Origin: Kofleriaceae bacterium
Lineage (GTDB): Bacteria; Myxococcota_A; Polyangia; Haliangiales; Haliangiaceae
Reading direction: 5' to 3'
Length of the DNA: 54,530 nt
Assembly (NCBI GenBank): GCA_018057825.1
Contig: JAGPCY010000052.1
Coordinates: 1 to 54,530, forward strand
Below are positions 32,633 to 43,241 of the stretch, in pieces; within the stretch, counting starts at the first letter, position 1; every line of letters begins with the position of its first letter. The position numbers and the translations under genes were made by a program. The notes beneath the pieces are model-generated. The model was not told the origin of the DNA. It searched no databases and worked only from the letters and a program-made list of their open reading frames with translations.

Positions 32633-35497
32633 ATGTCCGCCACCGGCCCCGGAAAGTACAAGGACACCGTCACGCTCCCCGAGACCGCGTTCCCGATGCG
32701 CGGCGATCTGGCCAAGCGCGAACCCGAGATCCTGGCTCGCTGGGCGGCCGAGGATCTCTACGGCGCGATCCAGCGCGACCGCGCGGCGGCGCCGACCTTC
32801 ATCCTCCACGACGGGCCGCCGTACTCCAATGGCCACATCCACTACGGCCACATCCTGAACAAGATCCTGAAGGACCTGGTCGTCAAGCACAAGACGATGC
32901 TCGGGTTCCGCGCGCCGTACATCCCGGGCTGGGACACCCACGGCCTGCCGATCGAGCTGGCGGTCGAGCGCGAGCTCGGCCCCAAGCGCCGCGAGATGTC
33001 CCAGGCCCAGGTCCGCCAGGCCTGTCGCGACTACGCGCTGCGCTTCGTCGACATCCAGCGCACCGAGTTTCAGCGCCTCGGGGTGTTCGGCGACTGGGCG
33101 AACCCGTACCTGACGCTGTCGCCGGTCTACGAGCAGGCGATCGTCAAGGCCCTGGCGGCCTTCGCCCGCGGCGGCTTCCTGTACCGCGGCAAGAAGCCGG
33201 TCTACTGGTGCCCGCGCGATCGCACCGCGCTGGCCGAGGCCGAGATCGACTACAAGGACAAGACCTCACCGTCGGTCTACGTGCGCTTTCCGCTCGATGG
33301 CGTCGACGGCGGCCAGCTCGCCCCGGCGCTGGCCGGCAAGCGGGTGGCGCTCCCGATCTGGACGACGACGCCGTGGACCCTGCCGGCCAACCTGGCGATC
33401 GTGCTCAAGCCCGAGCTGGGCTACGTGGCGGTGCCGTCGCCCCACGATCCCGGCGAGGTGCTGGTGTGCGCCCGCGAGCTGGTGGCGGCCTTCACCACCG
33501 CGATCGGCCAGCCGGCGCTGGGTGAGCAGGCGGTGGCCCTGCCCGAGGACGCGCTCCGCACCCTCGAGGGCGCGCGCTATCGCCATCCGTTCATCGCCGC
33601 GCCGTCGGCCGATGGCCCGGAGTTCCGGGTGTGGTTCGCCGACTACGTGACCGTCGAGCAGGGCACGGGTCTGGTCCACACCGCCCCCGGCCACGGCGCC
33701 GACGACTACAAGACCGGCGTGGCCCACGGCCTGCCGCCCTACGCGCCCCTCGACGACGGCGGCCGCTACACCCACGACGCCCCCGACTGGCTGCACGGCA
33801 AGACGACCGACGAGGCCAACCCGCTGGTGATCGAGCGCCTGGTCGCCGACGGCGCGCTGCTCAACCCGCCGACCGATCGCTACCGCCACAGCTACCCGCA
33901 CTGCTGGCGGTGCAAGGGACCGATCCTGTTCCGCTCGACCGCGCAGTGGTTCATCAAGATCGATCACGACGGCTTCCGCGAGCGCGCCCTCGAGGGTATC
34001 CGCGCGACCACCTGGATCCCGGCCTGGGGCGAGAACCGCATCACCGCGATGATCGCCAACCGGCCCGACTGGGTGCTGTCGCGGCAGCGGCTGTGGGGCA
34101 CGCCGATCCCGGCGTTCCACTGCGGCGCGTGTGAGGCGCCCCACGCCGAGGCCGCGACCATGGATCACGTCGCCGAGCTGTTCGGCCGCGAGGGCGCCGA
34201 CGCCTGGTGGACCCGGCCGGCCGCCGAGCTGGTTCCGCCCGGCACGACCTGCGCGAGCTGCGGAGTCGGCGCCGATCGCTTCGAGAAGGAGATGAACATC
34301 GTCGACGTGTGGTTCGAGTCGGGGGTGTCGTGGCTGGCGATCGCGGCCCAGGCCGCCGATCACGCGGCGATCGATCTCTACCTCGAGGGCTCCGACCAAC
34401 ACCGCGGCTGGTTTCACAGCTCGCTCCTGGCTGGCGTCGGCGTGGCCGGGCGGCCGCCGTACCGCGCGGTCCTGACCCACGGCTTCGTCCTCGACGGCGC
34501 GACCGGCACGCCGTACTCGAAGTCGGAGATCCAGAAGGCCAAGGACGAGGGCCGCAAGGTCAACTACGTCCCGCCCGAGGACATCATCAAGAAGGGCGGC
34601 ACCGAGCTGTTCCGGCTGTGGGTCGGCTCGACCGACTTCCGCAACGACATCCCGTATTCGCAGGAGCAGCTCGACGGCCTGTCGGAGTGGTACCGGAAGC
34701 TGCGCAACACCGCCCGCTTCCTCCTCGGCAACCTGGCGGACTTCACCGCCGGCGACGACGATCGCGGGCTGGTCGCGCGCCACGGCGCCGCGGTCGATCG
34801 CTACGTCTTGGCGCTGACCGACGATCTGGTGGCGCGGGTGCGCGAGGCCTACGAGCGCTACGAGTTCCACGTCGCGCACCGGGCGATCGTCGAGTTCGTG
34901 ACCGTCACGCTGTCGGCGTTCTACGGCGACGTAGTGAAGGACCGCATGTACTGCGACGCCAAGGACGCGCCGCGGCGGCGCGCGGCGCAGGTCGTGCAGT
35001 ACGAGGCGGTGCGCGCGCTGGCGCTCCTGACCGCGCCGGTCCTGTGCTTCACCGCCGAGGACGTGTGGACGCACCTGCCCAAGCGGGCCGGCGATCCGGC
35101 GTCGATCCATCGCGCGACGTATCCGGCCGGGGCGGCGCTCGATCCGGCGGCGCCGACGGTGGCGCCGTTCGCGACGATCATGACCTGGCGCGATCGGGTG
35201 CTGAAGGCCCTCGAGCCGTTCCGCGCCGCCAAGCACAAGTCGACCGACGCCCGGGTCACGCTGCGCGCCGGCGACGACCACGCCGCGCTGGCCGCCTTCG
35301 CCGCCGCCCACCCCGGCGAGCTGGCCGAGCTGTTCGTCGTGTCGGCGGTCGACCTGGCCACCGACGACGGCGCCGCCGTCGAGGTCGCCGAACACGGCGG
35401 CCACCGCTGCGATCGCTGCTGGCGGTGGTTCGACGCCCTCGCCGCCGACCCCGGCGACCTGTGTCACCGTTGCGCCACCGCGCTGTCCACGCCATAA
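32633..35497 (+). CDS. ileS: Isoleucyl-tRNA synthetase
   Basis: A class I aminoacyl-tRNA synthetase, 954 aa. The HIGH-type motif is PYSNGHIHYGHILNK, the editing region includes IWTTTPWTLPANLA and GTGLVHTAPGHGADDY, and the KMSKS-type loop reads TPYSKSEIQ. The C-terminal zinc finger HRCDRCWRWF with LCHRC is present, marking the bacterial IleRS type. The ATG at 32633 begins MSATGPGKYKDTVTLP; the longer upstream frame covers the divergent deaminase and was discarded. It is directly followed by lspA, the common ileS-lspA order. Confidence 0.97.
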   Translation: MSATGPGKYKDTVTLPETAFPMRGDLAKREPEILARWAAEDLYGAIQRDRAAAPTFILHDGPPYSNGHIHYGHILNKILKDLVVKHKTMLGFRAPYIPGWDTHGLPIELAVERELGPKRREMSQAQVRQACRDYALRFVDIQRTEFQRLGVFGDWANPYLTLSPVYEQAIVKALAAFARGGFLYRGKKPVYWCPRDRTALAEAEIDYKDKTSPSVYVRFPLDGVDGGQLAPALAGKRVALPIWTTTPWTLPANLAIVLKPELGYVAVPSPHDPGEVLVCARELVAAFTTAIGQPALGEQAVALPEDALRTLEGARYRHPFIAAPSADGPEFRVWFADYVTVEQGTGLVHTAPGHGADDYKTGVAHGLPPYAPLDDGGRYTHDAPDWLHGKTTDEANPLVIERLVADGALLNPPTDRYRHSYPHCWRCKGPILFRSTAQWFIKIDHDGFRERALEGIRATTWIPAWGENRITAMIANRPDWVLSRQRLWGTPIPAFHCGACEAPHAEAATMDHVAELFGREGADAWWTRPAAELVPPGTTCASCGVGADRFEKEMNIVDVWFESGVSWLAIAAQAADHAAIDLYLEGSDQHRGWFHSSLLAGVGVAGRPPYRAVLTHGFVLDGATGTPYSKSEIQKAKDEGRKVNYVPPEDIIKKGGTELFRLWVGSTDFRNDIPYSQEQLDGLSEWYRKLRNTARFLLGNLADFTAGDDDRGLVARHGAAVDRYVLALTDDLVARVREAYERYEFHVAHRAIVEFVTVTLSAFYGDVVKDRMYCDAKDAPRRRAAQVVQYEAVRALALLTAPVLCFTAEDVWTHLPKRAGDPASIHRATYPAGAALDPAAPTVAPFATIMTWRDRVLKALEPFRAAKHKSTDARVTLRAGDDHAALAAFAAAHPGELAELFVVSAVDLATDDGAAVEVAEHGGHRCDRCWRWFDALAADPGDLCHRCATALSTP

Positions 35498-35509
35498 CGA
35501 GGTACGCCC

Positions 35510-36142
35510 ATGCAACGCCGCTGGAAGATCTTCCTCCTCGTCGCGATGATCACGCTGGTCGCGGATCACGCGAGCAAGTACTGGGCGCGCCACAGCCTGC
35601 CGACCCACGGCAAGACCCCGTGCGTCATCCCCGACGACGTGGTCGCCCACAAGTGCGTCGGCAAGGCGGTGGCGGTCATCGACAACTACTGGGACTGGCG
35701 GTTGTCGTTCAATCCCGGCTCGGCGTTTGGCTTGTTCGACAGCCAGGCCGGTGCGCGCATCTTCCTGTCGATCGTCGGCGTGCTCGCGGTCTTCGCGATG
35801 GTGTGGATGGTGAAGAAGGCGCGCAACCACCAGACGCTCCTGGTCCTGGCCTTAGGCCTGGTCGCCGGCGGCGCGGTCGGCAACCTCCTCGACCGCATGT
35901 ACTTCGGCGTGGTCACCGACTTCGTCTTGTGGCGCTACCACGACAAGGAGTGGCCGGTGTTCAACATCGCCGACGTCGCCCTGGTGATCGGCGTCGGCAT
36001 GATGTTCTTCGACGTCGACGGCAAGAAGACCAAGGCCAAGCGCCCGACGGTCGACGCCGGGGCCGCGACCGCGGTGGCGGCCAAGGCCGACGCCGACAAG
36101 ACCGAGGCGGCCGGCGGCAAGGCCGACGACGACGCGGCCTGA
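35510..36142 (+). CDS. lspA: Lipoprotein signal peptidase II
   Basis: An aspartic membrane peptidase, 210 aa, that removes signal peptides from lipoproteins after lipidation, matching the many lipoproteins in the window. Four hydrophobic spans are visible. Conserved blocks are NPGSAFGLF, GGAVGNLLDRMYFGVVTDF and WPVFNIADVALVIG, carrying the two catalytic Asp. It is about 40-50 residues longer than usual because of an Ala/Lys/Asp-rich C-terminal tail. An insert with a Cys-containing loop (HGKTPCVIPDDVVAHKCVG) follows the first helix. It starts 12 bases after the ileS stop, so it is co-transcribed. Confidence 0.96.
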   Translation: MQRRWKIFLLVAMITLVADHASKYWARHSLPTHGKTPCVIPDDVVAHKCVGKAVAVIDNYWDWRLSFNPGSAFGLFDSQAGARIFLSIVGVLAVFAMVWMVKKARNHQTLLVLALGLVAGGAVGNLLDRMYFGVVTDFVLWRYHDKEWPVFNIADVALVIGVGMMFFDVDGKKTKAKRPTVDAGAATAVAAKADADKTEAAGGKADDDAA

Positions 36143-36191
36143 GCGACGGTTCTTTGCCCGCGCCGGGCCGTCCGCGCTAGGCTCGACGACG

Positions 36192-36956
36192 ATGTCGCGC
36201 TGGATCGTGTGTTCTGCGGTGCTGGCGGCCATGGTCGGGTGCGCCGAGGAAGATCCGTGGGTAGTGCGTCCACCCGGGGGCGGCACCGGCTCGGGCACCG
36301 CCGGCCGGGACGCCGGGGTCGACGCCGCCAGCGACGGCGGGCTACCCGCCGCGGTCGCCGGGCGGGTGTGCGTGACCACCGATCTGCGCCGGCCCGGAAC
36401 CTGCCCGGCGGTGGCCGCCGCGGCCGGGGTCGCGGTCCGCGAGCTCGGCGCGGCCGCCGGCACGACCTCGGCCCCCGATGGCAGCTTCACTGTCACCCTG
36501 AGCGGGGCCCGCCGCGAGGTCGAGCTGGCGGTGGGGTCGACGAGCTTGGTGCGCGCGGTGGTCGCGGCGCCGGCCTTCACCGCCGGCGCGCGGCTGTCGG
36601 CCCCGGTGGTGACCGTCGACGCCTGGAGCCAGACCCTGCTCGCGACCGGGATCCAGATCGCGACCGGCAACGGTGCCCTCGCGGTCTACGTCGTGCGCGC
36701 CGACGGCGTCGCCGATCAGGGCGCCGGGATCGATCTGCCCGGGGCCGCCTCCGTCGGGCCGTTCTACGATCGCGACGGCGCCTGGGCCGCGGACGCCGCG
36801 GGCACCGGCGCGGCCGGGGTCGCGCTGATCCTCGATCTCCCGCCCGGCGACTACGCCCTGACCGGCCGCGACAGCGCGGGCCGCGACTTCACCGTCGCGC
36901 CGGTCTCGGTGGTGGCCGGCGCGGTGTCGTTCACGACCGAGGTCCTGCCGCCGTAG
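36192..36956 (+). CDS. Putative lipoprotein, unrecognised
   Basis: A 254-aa predicted lipoprotein with signal [17 protein letters not shown] and a Gly/Thr/Asp-rich spacer. The mature region is beta-rich ([36 protein letters not shown]) and resembles carboxypeptidase-regulatory-like or transthyretin-like folds, although I cannot assign a family. It begins 49 bases after lspA on the same strand and may be part of that operon. It converges on pabB, with only one base between the two stop codons. Confidence 0.8.
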   Translation: MSRWIVCSAVLAAMVGCAEEDPWVVRPPGGGTGSGTAGRDAGVDAASDGGLPAAVAGRVCVTTDLRRPGTCPAVAAAAGVAVRELGAAAGTTSAPDGSFTVTLSGARREVELAVGSTSLVRAVVAAPAFTAGARLSAPVVTVDAWSQTLLATGIQIATGNGALAVYVVRADGVADQGAGIDLPGAASVGPFYDRDGAWAADAAGTGAAGVALILDLPPGDYALTGRDSAGRDFTVAPVSVVAGAVSFTTEVLPP

Positions 36957-36957
36957 C

Positions 36958-38292
36958 TCAGCGGCCGAGGCTGGCCAGCGCGCGGCGCCAGCCGGCGAGC
37001 TTGTCGTCGGTCTCGGCCAGCTCGGCGGCGGGCTCGCTGTCGGCGACGATGCCGCCGCCGACGTGGACGTGGAGCTGGCCCTCGGTGACCGCGGCGATCC
37101 GGATCGCGATCGCCAGGTCGAGGCCGCCGCCGGTGCCGAACCAACCGAAGGCGCCGCAGTACGGTCCCCGCGCGACCGGCTCGAGCTCGTCGATGAGCTG
37201 CATCGCCCGGATCTTGGGCGCCCCGGTGATCGAGCCGCCGGGGAAGGTCGCGGCCAGGAGCTGGCCCCAGGTGACCTCGGGCCGCGGGATCGCCGACACC
37301 GTCGAGACCAGATGGAAGAGCCCGGGCAGGGTCACAACCGCGGCCAGCTCCTCGACGGCGACCGAGCCGGTGGTCGCGATGCGGCCGAGGTCATTGCGCT
37401 CGAGATCGACGATCATCAGGTGCTCGGCGGCGTCCTTGGGGTGAGCGGCGAGGTCGGCGGCGGCGGCGCGATCGGCGCCCGGATCGCCGCGGCGCGGTCG
37501 GGTGCCCTTGATCGGCGCGGTCTCGACCCGCGGTCCCCGTCGCCGCAGGAAGCACTCGGGGGAGCCCGACACCACCGCGACGCCAGCGGCCTCGATCATC
37601 GCGCCGTAGGCGGCCGGGGCCACCGCGGCGAGGGCGGCGTAGAGCGCGAGGGGATCGCCGGCGCGCCGGACCGCGGCGGTCCAGCGCCGGGCCAGGTTGA
37701 CCTGATAGACGTCGCCGGCCGTGAGGTAGCGCGCGATCGCCGCCACCGCCGCGGCGTGCTCGTCGCCCGGGCGATCGGCGACCAGGGGCCCGAGGTCGGG
37801 GGCCGGCCCAGGCGTACGCGGCCCGGCGGCCAGGGCGTCGGCCAGGGCGGCGCGGGCGCCGGGATCGTCGCCGACCACGATCGGCGCCTCGGCGTCGCCG
37901 GGCCACCAGGCCAGCGCGCCGTAGGCGGCCAGCCAGGCGTCGGGGACCGCCGGCCCGGGAGGCCGCGGCCCGAGGCGCTCGATGGCCCGGCCCAGATCGT
38001 AGCCGAGGTAGCCGACCACCCGCGGCGTCCGCGGCCCGTCGGCGTGGAGCGGCCCGCAGTGTTCGGTCAGGAACCGATCGATCGCCGCCAGCGGGTCGCC
38101 GCGATCGATCGCGACCACGTCACCGCGCGCGTGCTCGAGGCGATCGGGCCACACGGTCAGGGTCGCGATCGGCGCGGCGGCGACCACCGCGCCACGCTCG
38201 CCGCCGCGGGGCGGCGCCGGATCGACGAGCACGCGGTGAGCCTGACCGGCCAGGGCGGCGGCGGCGGTCTGCGGCGACAGCGGCGCGATCAC
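36958..38292 (-). CDS. pabB: Aminodeoxychorismate synthase component I
   Basis: A chorismate-binding enzyme, 444 aa, that forms aminodeoxychorismate for folate synthesis. The catalytic Lys is in [10 protein letters not shown], the PabB form (TrpE has Ala in that place). Other blocks are [23 protein letters not shown] and the late [12 protein letters not shown]. The N-terminal tryptophan-site region is present but short. The start is a GTG overlapping the stop of the TPR/AIM24 gene (GTGA), so it is translated as part of a comEC-TPR/AIM24-pabB operon. No pabA or pabC is adjacent. Confidence 0.93.
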   Translation of the reverse strand: MIAPLSPQTAAAALAGQAHRVLVDPAPPRGGERGAVVAAAPIATLTVWPDRLEHARGDVVAIDRGDPLAAIDRFLTEHCGPLHADGPRTPRVVGYLGYDLGRAIERLGPRPPGPAVPDAWLAAYGALAWWPGDAEAPIVVGDDPGARAALADALAAGPRTPGPAPDLGPLVADRPGDEHAAAVAAIARYLTAGDVYQVNLARRWTAAVRRAGDPLALYAALAAVAPAAYGAMIEAAGVAVVSGSPECFLRRRGPRVETAPIKGTRPRRGDPGADRAAAADLAAHPKDAAEHLMIVDLERNDLGRIATTGSVAVEELAAVVTLPGLFHLVSTVSAIPRPEVTWGQLLAATFPGGSITGAPKIRAMQLIDELEPVARGPYCGAFGWFGTGGGLDLAIAIRIAAVTEGQLHVHVGGGIVADSEPAAELAETDDKLAGWRRALASLGR

Positions 38293-39875
38293 GACGCCTG
38301 CTCTTCCTCGACCAGGACCACCCCCTCACCCGAGCACTCGACGAACAGCTCCGAGCCCGGGCCGTCGTCGGCCGGGGTCACGGCCCGCGGCACGACCCGA
38401 CCGATCCACCCGGCCAGGGCGGTGGCGTCGACGTACAACACGCGCTCGGGCGCCAGCTTGACCGACAACAGCGGGCGCACGGTGCGAAACGCCACCGCGC
38501 CCGAGCCGCGGAACTGCACCATCGGGATGCGCTCGCGCGAACCCGGGACGTGGCCGTTCTCCCACCGCAGCGACGGCTCGAAGCCGAACACCAGATCTTC
38601 CCGCAGGTAGAAGATATCGTCGTCGAGGGACACCGCGGTGAAGGTGCCGCCGAGGGGCGCCGCGATCAGGTGGCCGACCCCGGTCACCGCGAACAGCGGC
38701 CGGCCGTTGGTGGCGAACGGCTCGGCCCGGTTCTGGCCGCGCGAGCGGCGCGACGCCGGCTCGTAGCTGAGCTGACCGCCGGTGACGTCGACGCCCTCGG
38801 TGCGGCTGAACATCTTGTCCGTGACCCGGACGATCAGCACGCCGCCGGCGCTGATCTCGAAGGGCTCGTCGCCGTCCTCGAGACGGACCAGGCGGGTGGT
38901 GGCGAACTCCGACAGCGGCTGGGGCGGTCGATGGCCGGGCGCGACCCGACTGCCGCCGCGCACCGCCGACGGCGCGGCCTGAGCCACGGCGCGCGAGATC
39001 GCGCCGCGATCGACCTCCTCGACCACCGCGGCCAGCTCATCGATCGGGATCGCGGGCGCGACCACGATGGCCGGCGACGACCCGGGCGGCGGCGGTGGGC
39101 TCGAGCGGCGGCTGCCCAGGCGCGGGGCCGGCGACGACGCGGGGACCTGGGCTGGCGGCGGGGCCGCGAGCTGATCGAAGGCGAGGTCGTCGTCGCTGGC
39201 GGCCAGCTCGAGGGCCGGCTCGTCGTCGTCGGCCGCGTGGGGCTCGGCGGCCGGTGCGACCGACGGCGGCGGCGGCGGCGGGCTCGGTGGCGGGCTCGGG
39301 CTCGGCGGCGTCGGTTCGGGCGCCGGCGCGACGAACCGGGTCGAGTCGGTGGTCGGCGTCGGGGCGGCGGCCCGCTGGACGACGCCCTCGATCGCCAGGC
39401 GCTCCTGCTCGGTCAGGTTGTCGGCGATCTCGCGCGCCAGGTCCTGTTGCCCGGCGGTCAGGAAGGCCTGGTAGGCCTCGGGGAAGCGCCCGCCGCGGGC
39501 GTAGGCCAGACCGAGGTAGCTGACCGCCCGGCCCTGGCTGGGATCGACGTCGCGGCTCTTCTCGAGAGCGGCGGCCGCCGCATCGGCGTCACCCAGCTTG
39601 AGCAGCACCAGCCCGAGGTTCAGGTGATGGGACGCGTCGCCGGGCATGAGCCCGACCAGGCGGCGATAGACCGGCAAGGCCTCGGCGAACTTGCCGGCGC
39701 GAAAGTAGGCCAGGCCGAGGAGCGCCAGGGCCTTGCCGCTCTCCGGCATGACGTCGAGGGCACCCAGGAGCTCGCGCTGGGCCTCGTCGAGGCGGCTCTG
39801 GCGCAGGAGCTCACCACCGGCGATCAGGTGGTGCTCGTAGCGATCGAAGGGCAGCGCGCCGGCGGAGTCAGTCAC
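38289..39875 (-). CDS. TPR-repeat protein with C-terminal AIM24-like domain
   Basis: A 528-aa protein. Residues ~10-170 hold TPR repeats ([56 protein letters not shown]). A Pro/Ser-rich linker with a run of prolines follows. The C-terminal ~230 residues resemble the AIM24 family, beta-rich with [36 protein letters not shown] and [10 protein letters not shown]-type strands. The start is a GTG overlapping the comEC stop (GTGA), and its own stop overlaps the pabB GTG. Related TPR-AIM24 proteins occur in other myxobacteria; function unknown. Confidence 0.85.
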   Translation of the reverse strand: MTDSAGALPFDRYEHHLIAGGELLRQSRLDEAQRELLGALDVMPESGKALALLGLAYFRAGKFAEALPVYRRLVGLMPGDASHHLNLGLVLLKLGDADAAAAALEKSRDVDPSQGRAVSYLGLAYARGGRFPEAYQAFLTAGQQDLAREIADNLTEQERLAIEGVVQRAAAPTPTTDSTRFVAPAPEPTPPSPSPPPSPPPPPPSVAPAAEPHAADDDEPALELAASDDDLAFDQLAAPPPAQVPASSPAPRLGSRRSSPPPPPGSSPAIVVAPAIPIDELAAVVEEVDRGAISRAVAQAAPSAVRGGSRVAPGHRPPQPLSEFATTRLVRLEDGDEPFEISAGGVLIVRVTDKMFSRTEGVDVTGGQLSYEPASRRSRGQNRAEPFATNGRPLFAVTGVGHLIAAPLGGTFTAVSLDDDIFYLREDLVFGFEPSLRWENGHVPGSRERIPMVQFRGSGAVAFRTVRPLLSVKLAPERVLYVDATALAGWIGRVVPRAVTPADDGPGSELFVECSGEGVVLVEEEQAS

Positions 39876-42283
39876 CGCGGCATTATCACCCGCGGACCCA
39901 CCGGCGTCTCGCGCGGCGGTCGATCGTAGGTCGTGACCGCGACGCCGCCGGCGCGGGTGACCCGGACCGCGATCGCGCCGACCTGATCGGTGCGCAGCGC
40001 GGTGGCGCCGTGGGCCCGCCAGCGCTCGACCACCGCCGGCGCCGGGAACCCGAAGCGGTTGGCCCGGCCGAGGGACAAGATGACCCAGCGCGGTCGGGTG
40101 GCGGCGACCAGCGCCGGGCTCGACGAGGTCGGGCTGCCGTGGTGGGCGGCCTTGACCACGGTGGTCGGCCCCAGGCCGTCGTCGACCAGGGCCGCCTCGC
40201 CCTCGCCCTCGAGGTCGCCGAGGAGCGCGATGCTGACCCCGGCCCGGGTCAGGCGCACGACCAGCGAGTTGTCGTTGACCGAGCGCAGCGGATCGGCGGT
40301 GGCCACGACCTGATCGCCGTAGCGTGGCGCCAGGATCTCGACGGTGACGTCGCCGCGCTGGGTGTGGCCGAGGACGGCCGGCCGGCGTCGGGTGCCGGCG
40401 GCGGTCAGCGCGGCGGCGACCGCCTGGTACGAGCGCTGGCCGAGGACCGGCGCGGCCTCGCCGTCCTCGGGCGCCGGGGCGGCCTCCCACAGCTCGGCGA
40501 TCGGGATGCGGGCCGCCACCGCGAGCAGGCCGAGGTAGTGATCGGGGTGCGGGTGGCTGACGATCGCGACGTCGATCCGGGCGATGCCCCGCGTGCGGAG
40601 AAACGCCGCGACCGCCCGCCCGGGCGCCAGCTCGCCGGCGCTCGAGCCGGCCCCGGGGGCGCCCCCGGCGTCGACCAGCCAGACCGCGCCGTCGGGCCAC
40701 TCGATCACCGCGGCGTCGCCCTGACCGACGTCGAGGAAGGTGATCGTCAGCGCGTCGTCGTCGGCGGTGTGGCGCCACCAGGCGGCGACGAGGACGAGCG
40801 CCGCCAGCGCCGCGGCCACGCCGGCGGCGCGCCGGCCGGTCAGCCGCCAGGCGCCCCAGGCCAGGCCCAGCGCGACCGCGGCGGCCAGCTCGACCGCGGT
40901 CAGGTCGCGGACCTCGAGGGTCGGGGTCACCGCCGCGACCGCGGCCACCGCCCGCGCGGTCAGCCCGGCGATCGCGATCGCGACGTCCGTGAGCGGGCCG
41001 CCGAGCCCGGGCACCAGCGCGCCGACCACGCCGAGCGGCAGCGCGCACAGCTCGAGGGCCGGCCCGACGATCAGGTTGCCGATCACGCCGCCGAGCGCGA
41101 CCTGACCGAAGTGCCACGCGGTGATCGGCGCGGTGGTCAGCGTCACGATCCACGACAGCCGGATCGACGCGACGACGGCCGCGACCACGCGGCGCCAGCG
41201 CGGCGCGGACGGATCGCGACGCCGCCCGTGGGCTGCCACGATCAAGGTCGCCGCGGCGACGAACGAGAGCTGGAACGACGGATCGGTGACCACCGACGGC
41301 CGGGCCGCGATCGCGAGGAGCGCCGCCAGCCCGAGGGCGTCGGCGGTGCGGACCGCGCGCTCGGTGAAGGCGGCGGCCAGCGCGACCCCGACCACGATCA
41401 GGGCCCGGACCGCGGCGATCTGGCCACCGGTGACCAGCACGTAGGCGATCGCCAGGGGCGCGCAGGCCACCGCCGCCGCGCGCCGCGGCGCGATCCGGCC
41501 GGCCACCGCCGGCACGTAGGCGAAGGCCCGGGTCAGCGCGGCGAAGGCCAGGAGCGCGACGACCGCCAGGTGCAGGCCGCTCACCGACAGCGCGTGGTAG
41601 ACGCCCGCCGCGCGCCAGGCCTCGTCGGTGTCGTCGTCGAGGCCGCTGCGATCGCCGACCACCAGCGCGCGGATGAGGGCGTTGCCGACCGGATCGCCGC
41701 CGCGGGCCGCGATGCGCGCCGACAGCGCGCGCGCCGCCTGGGCCGGCCAGCGCCACGCGCTCGCGCGATCGCCGGCGGCGAGCACCCGCAGGCCGGTGGC
41801 CCGCAGCTCGAGGCGCGCGCCGCGGTTGCGCGCGATCGCCACCCGATCGGGACTGCCGGGGTTGCGGAAGCCGCGCGGCGTCAGGAGTCGCCCGGTGACC
41901 CGCACGCGATCGCCGGGCCAGGCCGCGGGGGCGCCGTCGACGACGACCCAGATCGGCCCGACGGCCGCCTCGACCACCAGGCCGGTGGCCCCGGGCAGCG
42001 CGGTCAGCGGCCCGGCGATCCAGCCCTCGACGGTATCGGCGGCGCGGTCATCGACGCCGTCGGGCAGCGGGCGGGCCAGCCCGGCGCGCTCGTGGGCGGC
42101 CGCGGCCGCGGCCAGGAGCCCGACGACGACCGCGGCTCGGACCGGTCCGGGCACCCGCGGCACCATCGCGGCGACCGCCGCCACCGCCAGCCAGGCCAGG
42201 GCCGGGCCGCCGATCGCCGCGACCAGCCCGACGCCGATCACCGCCGCGACCGCCCAGTGCGCCACCCTGCCCCACGGTCTCAT
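39872..42283 (-). CDS. comEC: DNA internalization protein ComEC/Rec2
   Basis: An 803-aa membrane protein for uptake of transforming DNA. An N-terminal membrane pair and OB-like region (DUF4131) is followed by the competence membrane domain with many helices (YHALSVSGLHLAVVALLAF is its hallmark). The C-terminal metallo-beta-lactamase domain begins FLDVGQGDAAVIEWPDG and has the metal motif SHPHPDHYLGL near residue 570. The ATG at 42283 (MRPWGRVAHW) was chosen because upstream residues are unlike the family. It is the first gene of a three-gene overlapping operon. Confidence 0.94.
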   Translation of the reverse strand: MRPWGRVAHWAVAAVIGVGLVAAIGGPALAWLAVAAVAAMVPRVPGPVRAAVVVGLLAAAAAAHERAGLARPLPDGVDDRAADTVEGWIAGPLTALPGATGLVVEAAVGPIWVVVDGAPAAWPGDRVRVTGRLLTPRGFRNPGSPDRVAIARNRGARLELRATGLRVLAAGDRASAWRWPAQAARALSARIAARGGDPVGNALIRALVVGDRSGLDDDTDEAWRAAGVYHALSVSGLHLAVVALLAFAALTRAFAYVPAVAGRIAPRRAAAVACAPLAIAYVLVTGGQIAAVRALIVVGVALAAAFTERAVRTADALGLAALLAIAARPSVVTDPSFQLSFVAAATLIVAAHGRRRDPSAPRWRRVVAAVVASIRLSWIVTLTTAPITAWHFGQVALGGVIGNLIVGPALELCALPLGVVGALVPGLGGPLTDVAIAIAGLTARAVAAVAAVTPTLEVRDLTAVELAAAVALGLAWGAWRLTGRRAAGVAAALAALVLVAAWWRHTADDDALTITFLDVGQGDAAVIEWPDGAVWLVDAGGAPGAGSSAGELAPGRAVAAFLRTRGIARIDVAIVSHPHPDHYLGLLAVAARIPIAELWEAAPAPEDGEAAPVLGQRSYQAVAAALTAAGTRRRPAVLGHTQRGDVTVEILAPRYGDQVVATADPLRSVNDNSLVVRLTRAGVSIALLGDLEGEGEAALVDDGLGPTTVVKAAHHGSPTSSSPALVAATRPRWVILSLGRANRFGFPAPAVVERWRAHGATALRTDQVGAIAVRVTRAGGVAVTTYDRPPRETPVGPRVIMPR

Positions 42284-42290
42284 GCCGCGC

Positions 42291-43232
42291 TTATCGGCGC
42301 GGGGCCGCCGCGGTTGCGCGCCGCCGCGCGCTGGCCACGGACATGACCGCGGTCCCGGCCACGATCGCGCCGGCGCCGAGCCAGGTGGTCGGGGTCGGCG
42401 CCTCACCGAAGCCGGCCAGCCCCCAGGCGACCGCGAACGCGACCTGGAGGTAGCCGACCGCCATCGCCCGCGCCGCCGGCTCCCGCGCGAGTCCGTAGGT
42501 CATGCACACCTGCGCGAGCTGCGTGGTCACGCCGACCCCGAGGAGCACCAGCCACTCGCGCGGGCTCGGCGCGATCCACGCCGGCGCCGCCCACAGCGCG
42601 GCCAGCGGCGTCGCCACCAGCGGAAAGTAGAACACGATCACCAGGGGATGCTCGTCGGGGGCGAGCTGCCGCACCGTCACCAGGGCCGCGGCCGACGCCA
42701 CCGCGCCGACGATCGCGACCACGACCGCGACCGGGGCCGCGCCGTGGCCGCTGGGCTGCGCCACCAGCGCCACCCCGACCATGCCCAGGCCCAGGGCGAT
42801 CGCGGTCGAGCGCGACACCGGCTCAGCCAGGAGCAGCCACGCCAGGATCGCGCCCCAGATCGGCGCGCTCTGCTGGATCATGGTGGCCTCGGCCAGGGGC
42901 AGCCGTCCGATCGACCAGTAGTAGCAGCCGAGGGCGAAGAACCCGAAGCCGCCGCGCGCCACCAGCCCGAGGCGCCGGGTGCCCCACGGCGACACCCCGG
43001 CGCGACGGCGCAGGCGCGCGACCATCGCCGCCGACAGGAGCAAGGTCACCGCGGCGCGGGCGGCGACGATCTGACCGGTCGGCAGGGTGGCGCTCGCGAC
43101 CTTCACCAGGGCGCTCATCGCCGAGAACGCCAGGGCCGCAGCGGCCATGTACCAGAGGCCAGGGGACAACCCGGGGACTGTGCCAGAGACGGTCGGGCGC
43201 GGCACCTCGCGGGCGGCCCGGGGCTGTTGCAT
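42291..43232 (-). CDS. EamA-family (DMT superfamily) transporter
   Basis: A 313-aa ten-helix transporter with two EamA repeats: the first starts MAAAALAFSAMSALVKVAS, the second near VVVAIVGAVASAAALVTV. Characteristic Pro/Gly-rich helix ends and VTTQLAQVCMTYGLAREP are visible. Substrate cannot be predicted. The start chosen (43232, MQQPRAAREV) lies only 9 bases from the divergent CPBP gene start; a start further in (before GLWYM) is possible. Confidence 0.88.
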   Translation of the reverse strand: MQQPRAAREVPRPTVSGTVPGLSPGLWYMAAAALAFSAMSALVKVASATLPTGQIVAARAAVTLLLSAAMVARLRRRAGVSPWGTRRLGLVARGGFGFFALGCYYWSIGRLPLAEATMIQQSAPIWGAILAWLLLAEPVSRSTAIALGLGMVGVALVAQPSGHGAAPVAVVVAIVGAVASAAALVTVRQLAPDEHPLVIVFYFPLVATPLAALWAAPAWIAPSPREWLVLLGVGVTTQLAQVCMTYGLAREPAARAMAVGYLQVAFAVAWGLAGFGEAPTPTTWLGAGAIVAGTAVMSVASARRRATAAAPRR

Positions 43233-43241
43233 AGTGTCGCG

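Noticed and set aside
33266-35830. 854-codon minus-strand open frame opposite ileS
   Set aside because: Shadow frame of a GC-rich gene; Arg/Ala/Gly/Val-rich with no domain, while the plus strand encodes an intact IleRS.
39876-41756. Upstream extension of the TPR/AIM24 frame antisense-phase through comEC
   Set aside because: The extension is Arg/Gly-rich out-of-frame comEC sequence; the GTGA overlap and TPR homology fix the start at 39875.
40010-42346. 778-codon plus-strand frame opposite comEC
   Set aside because: Shadow of comEC; composition is Arg/Gly/Asp-rich without recognisable domains.
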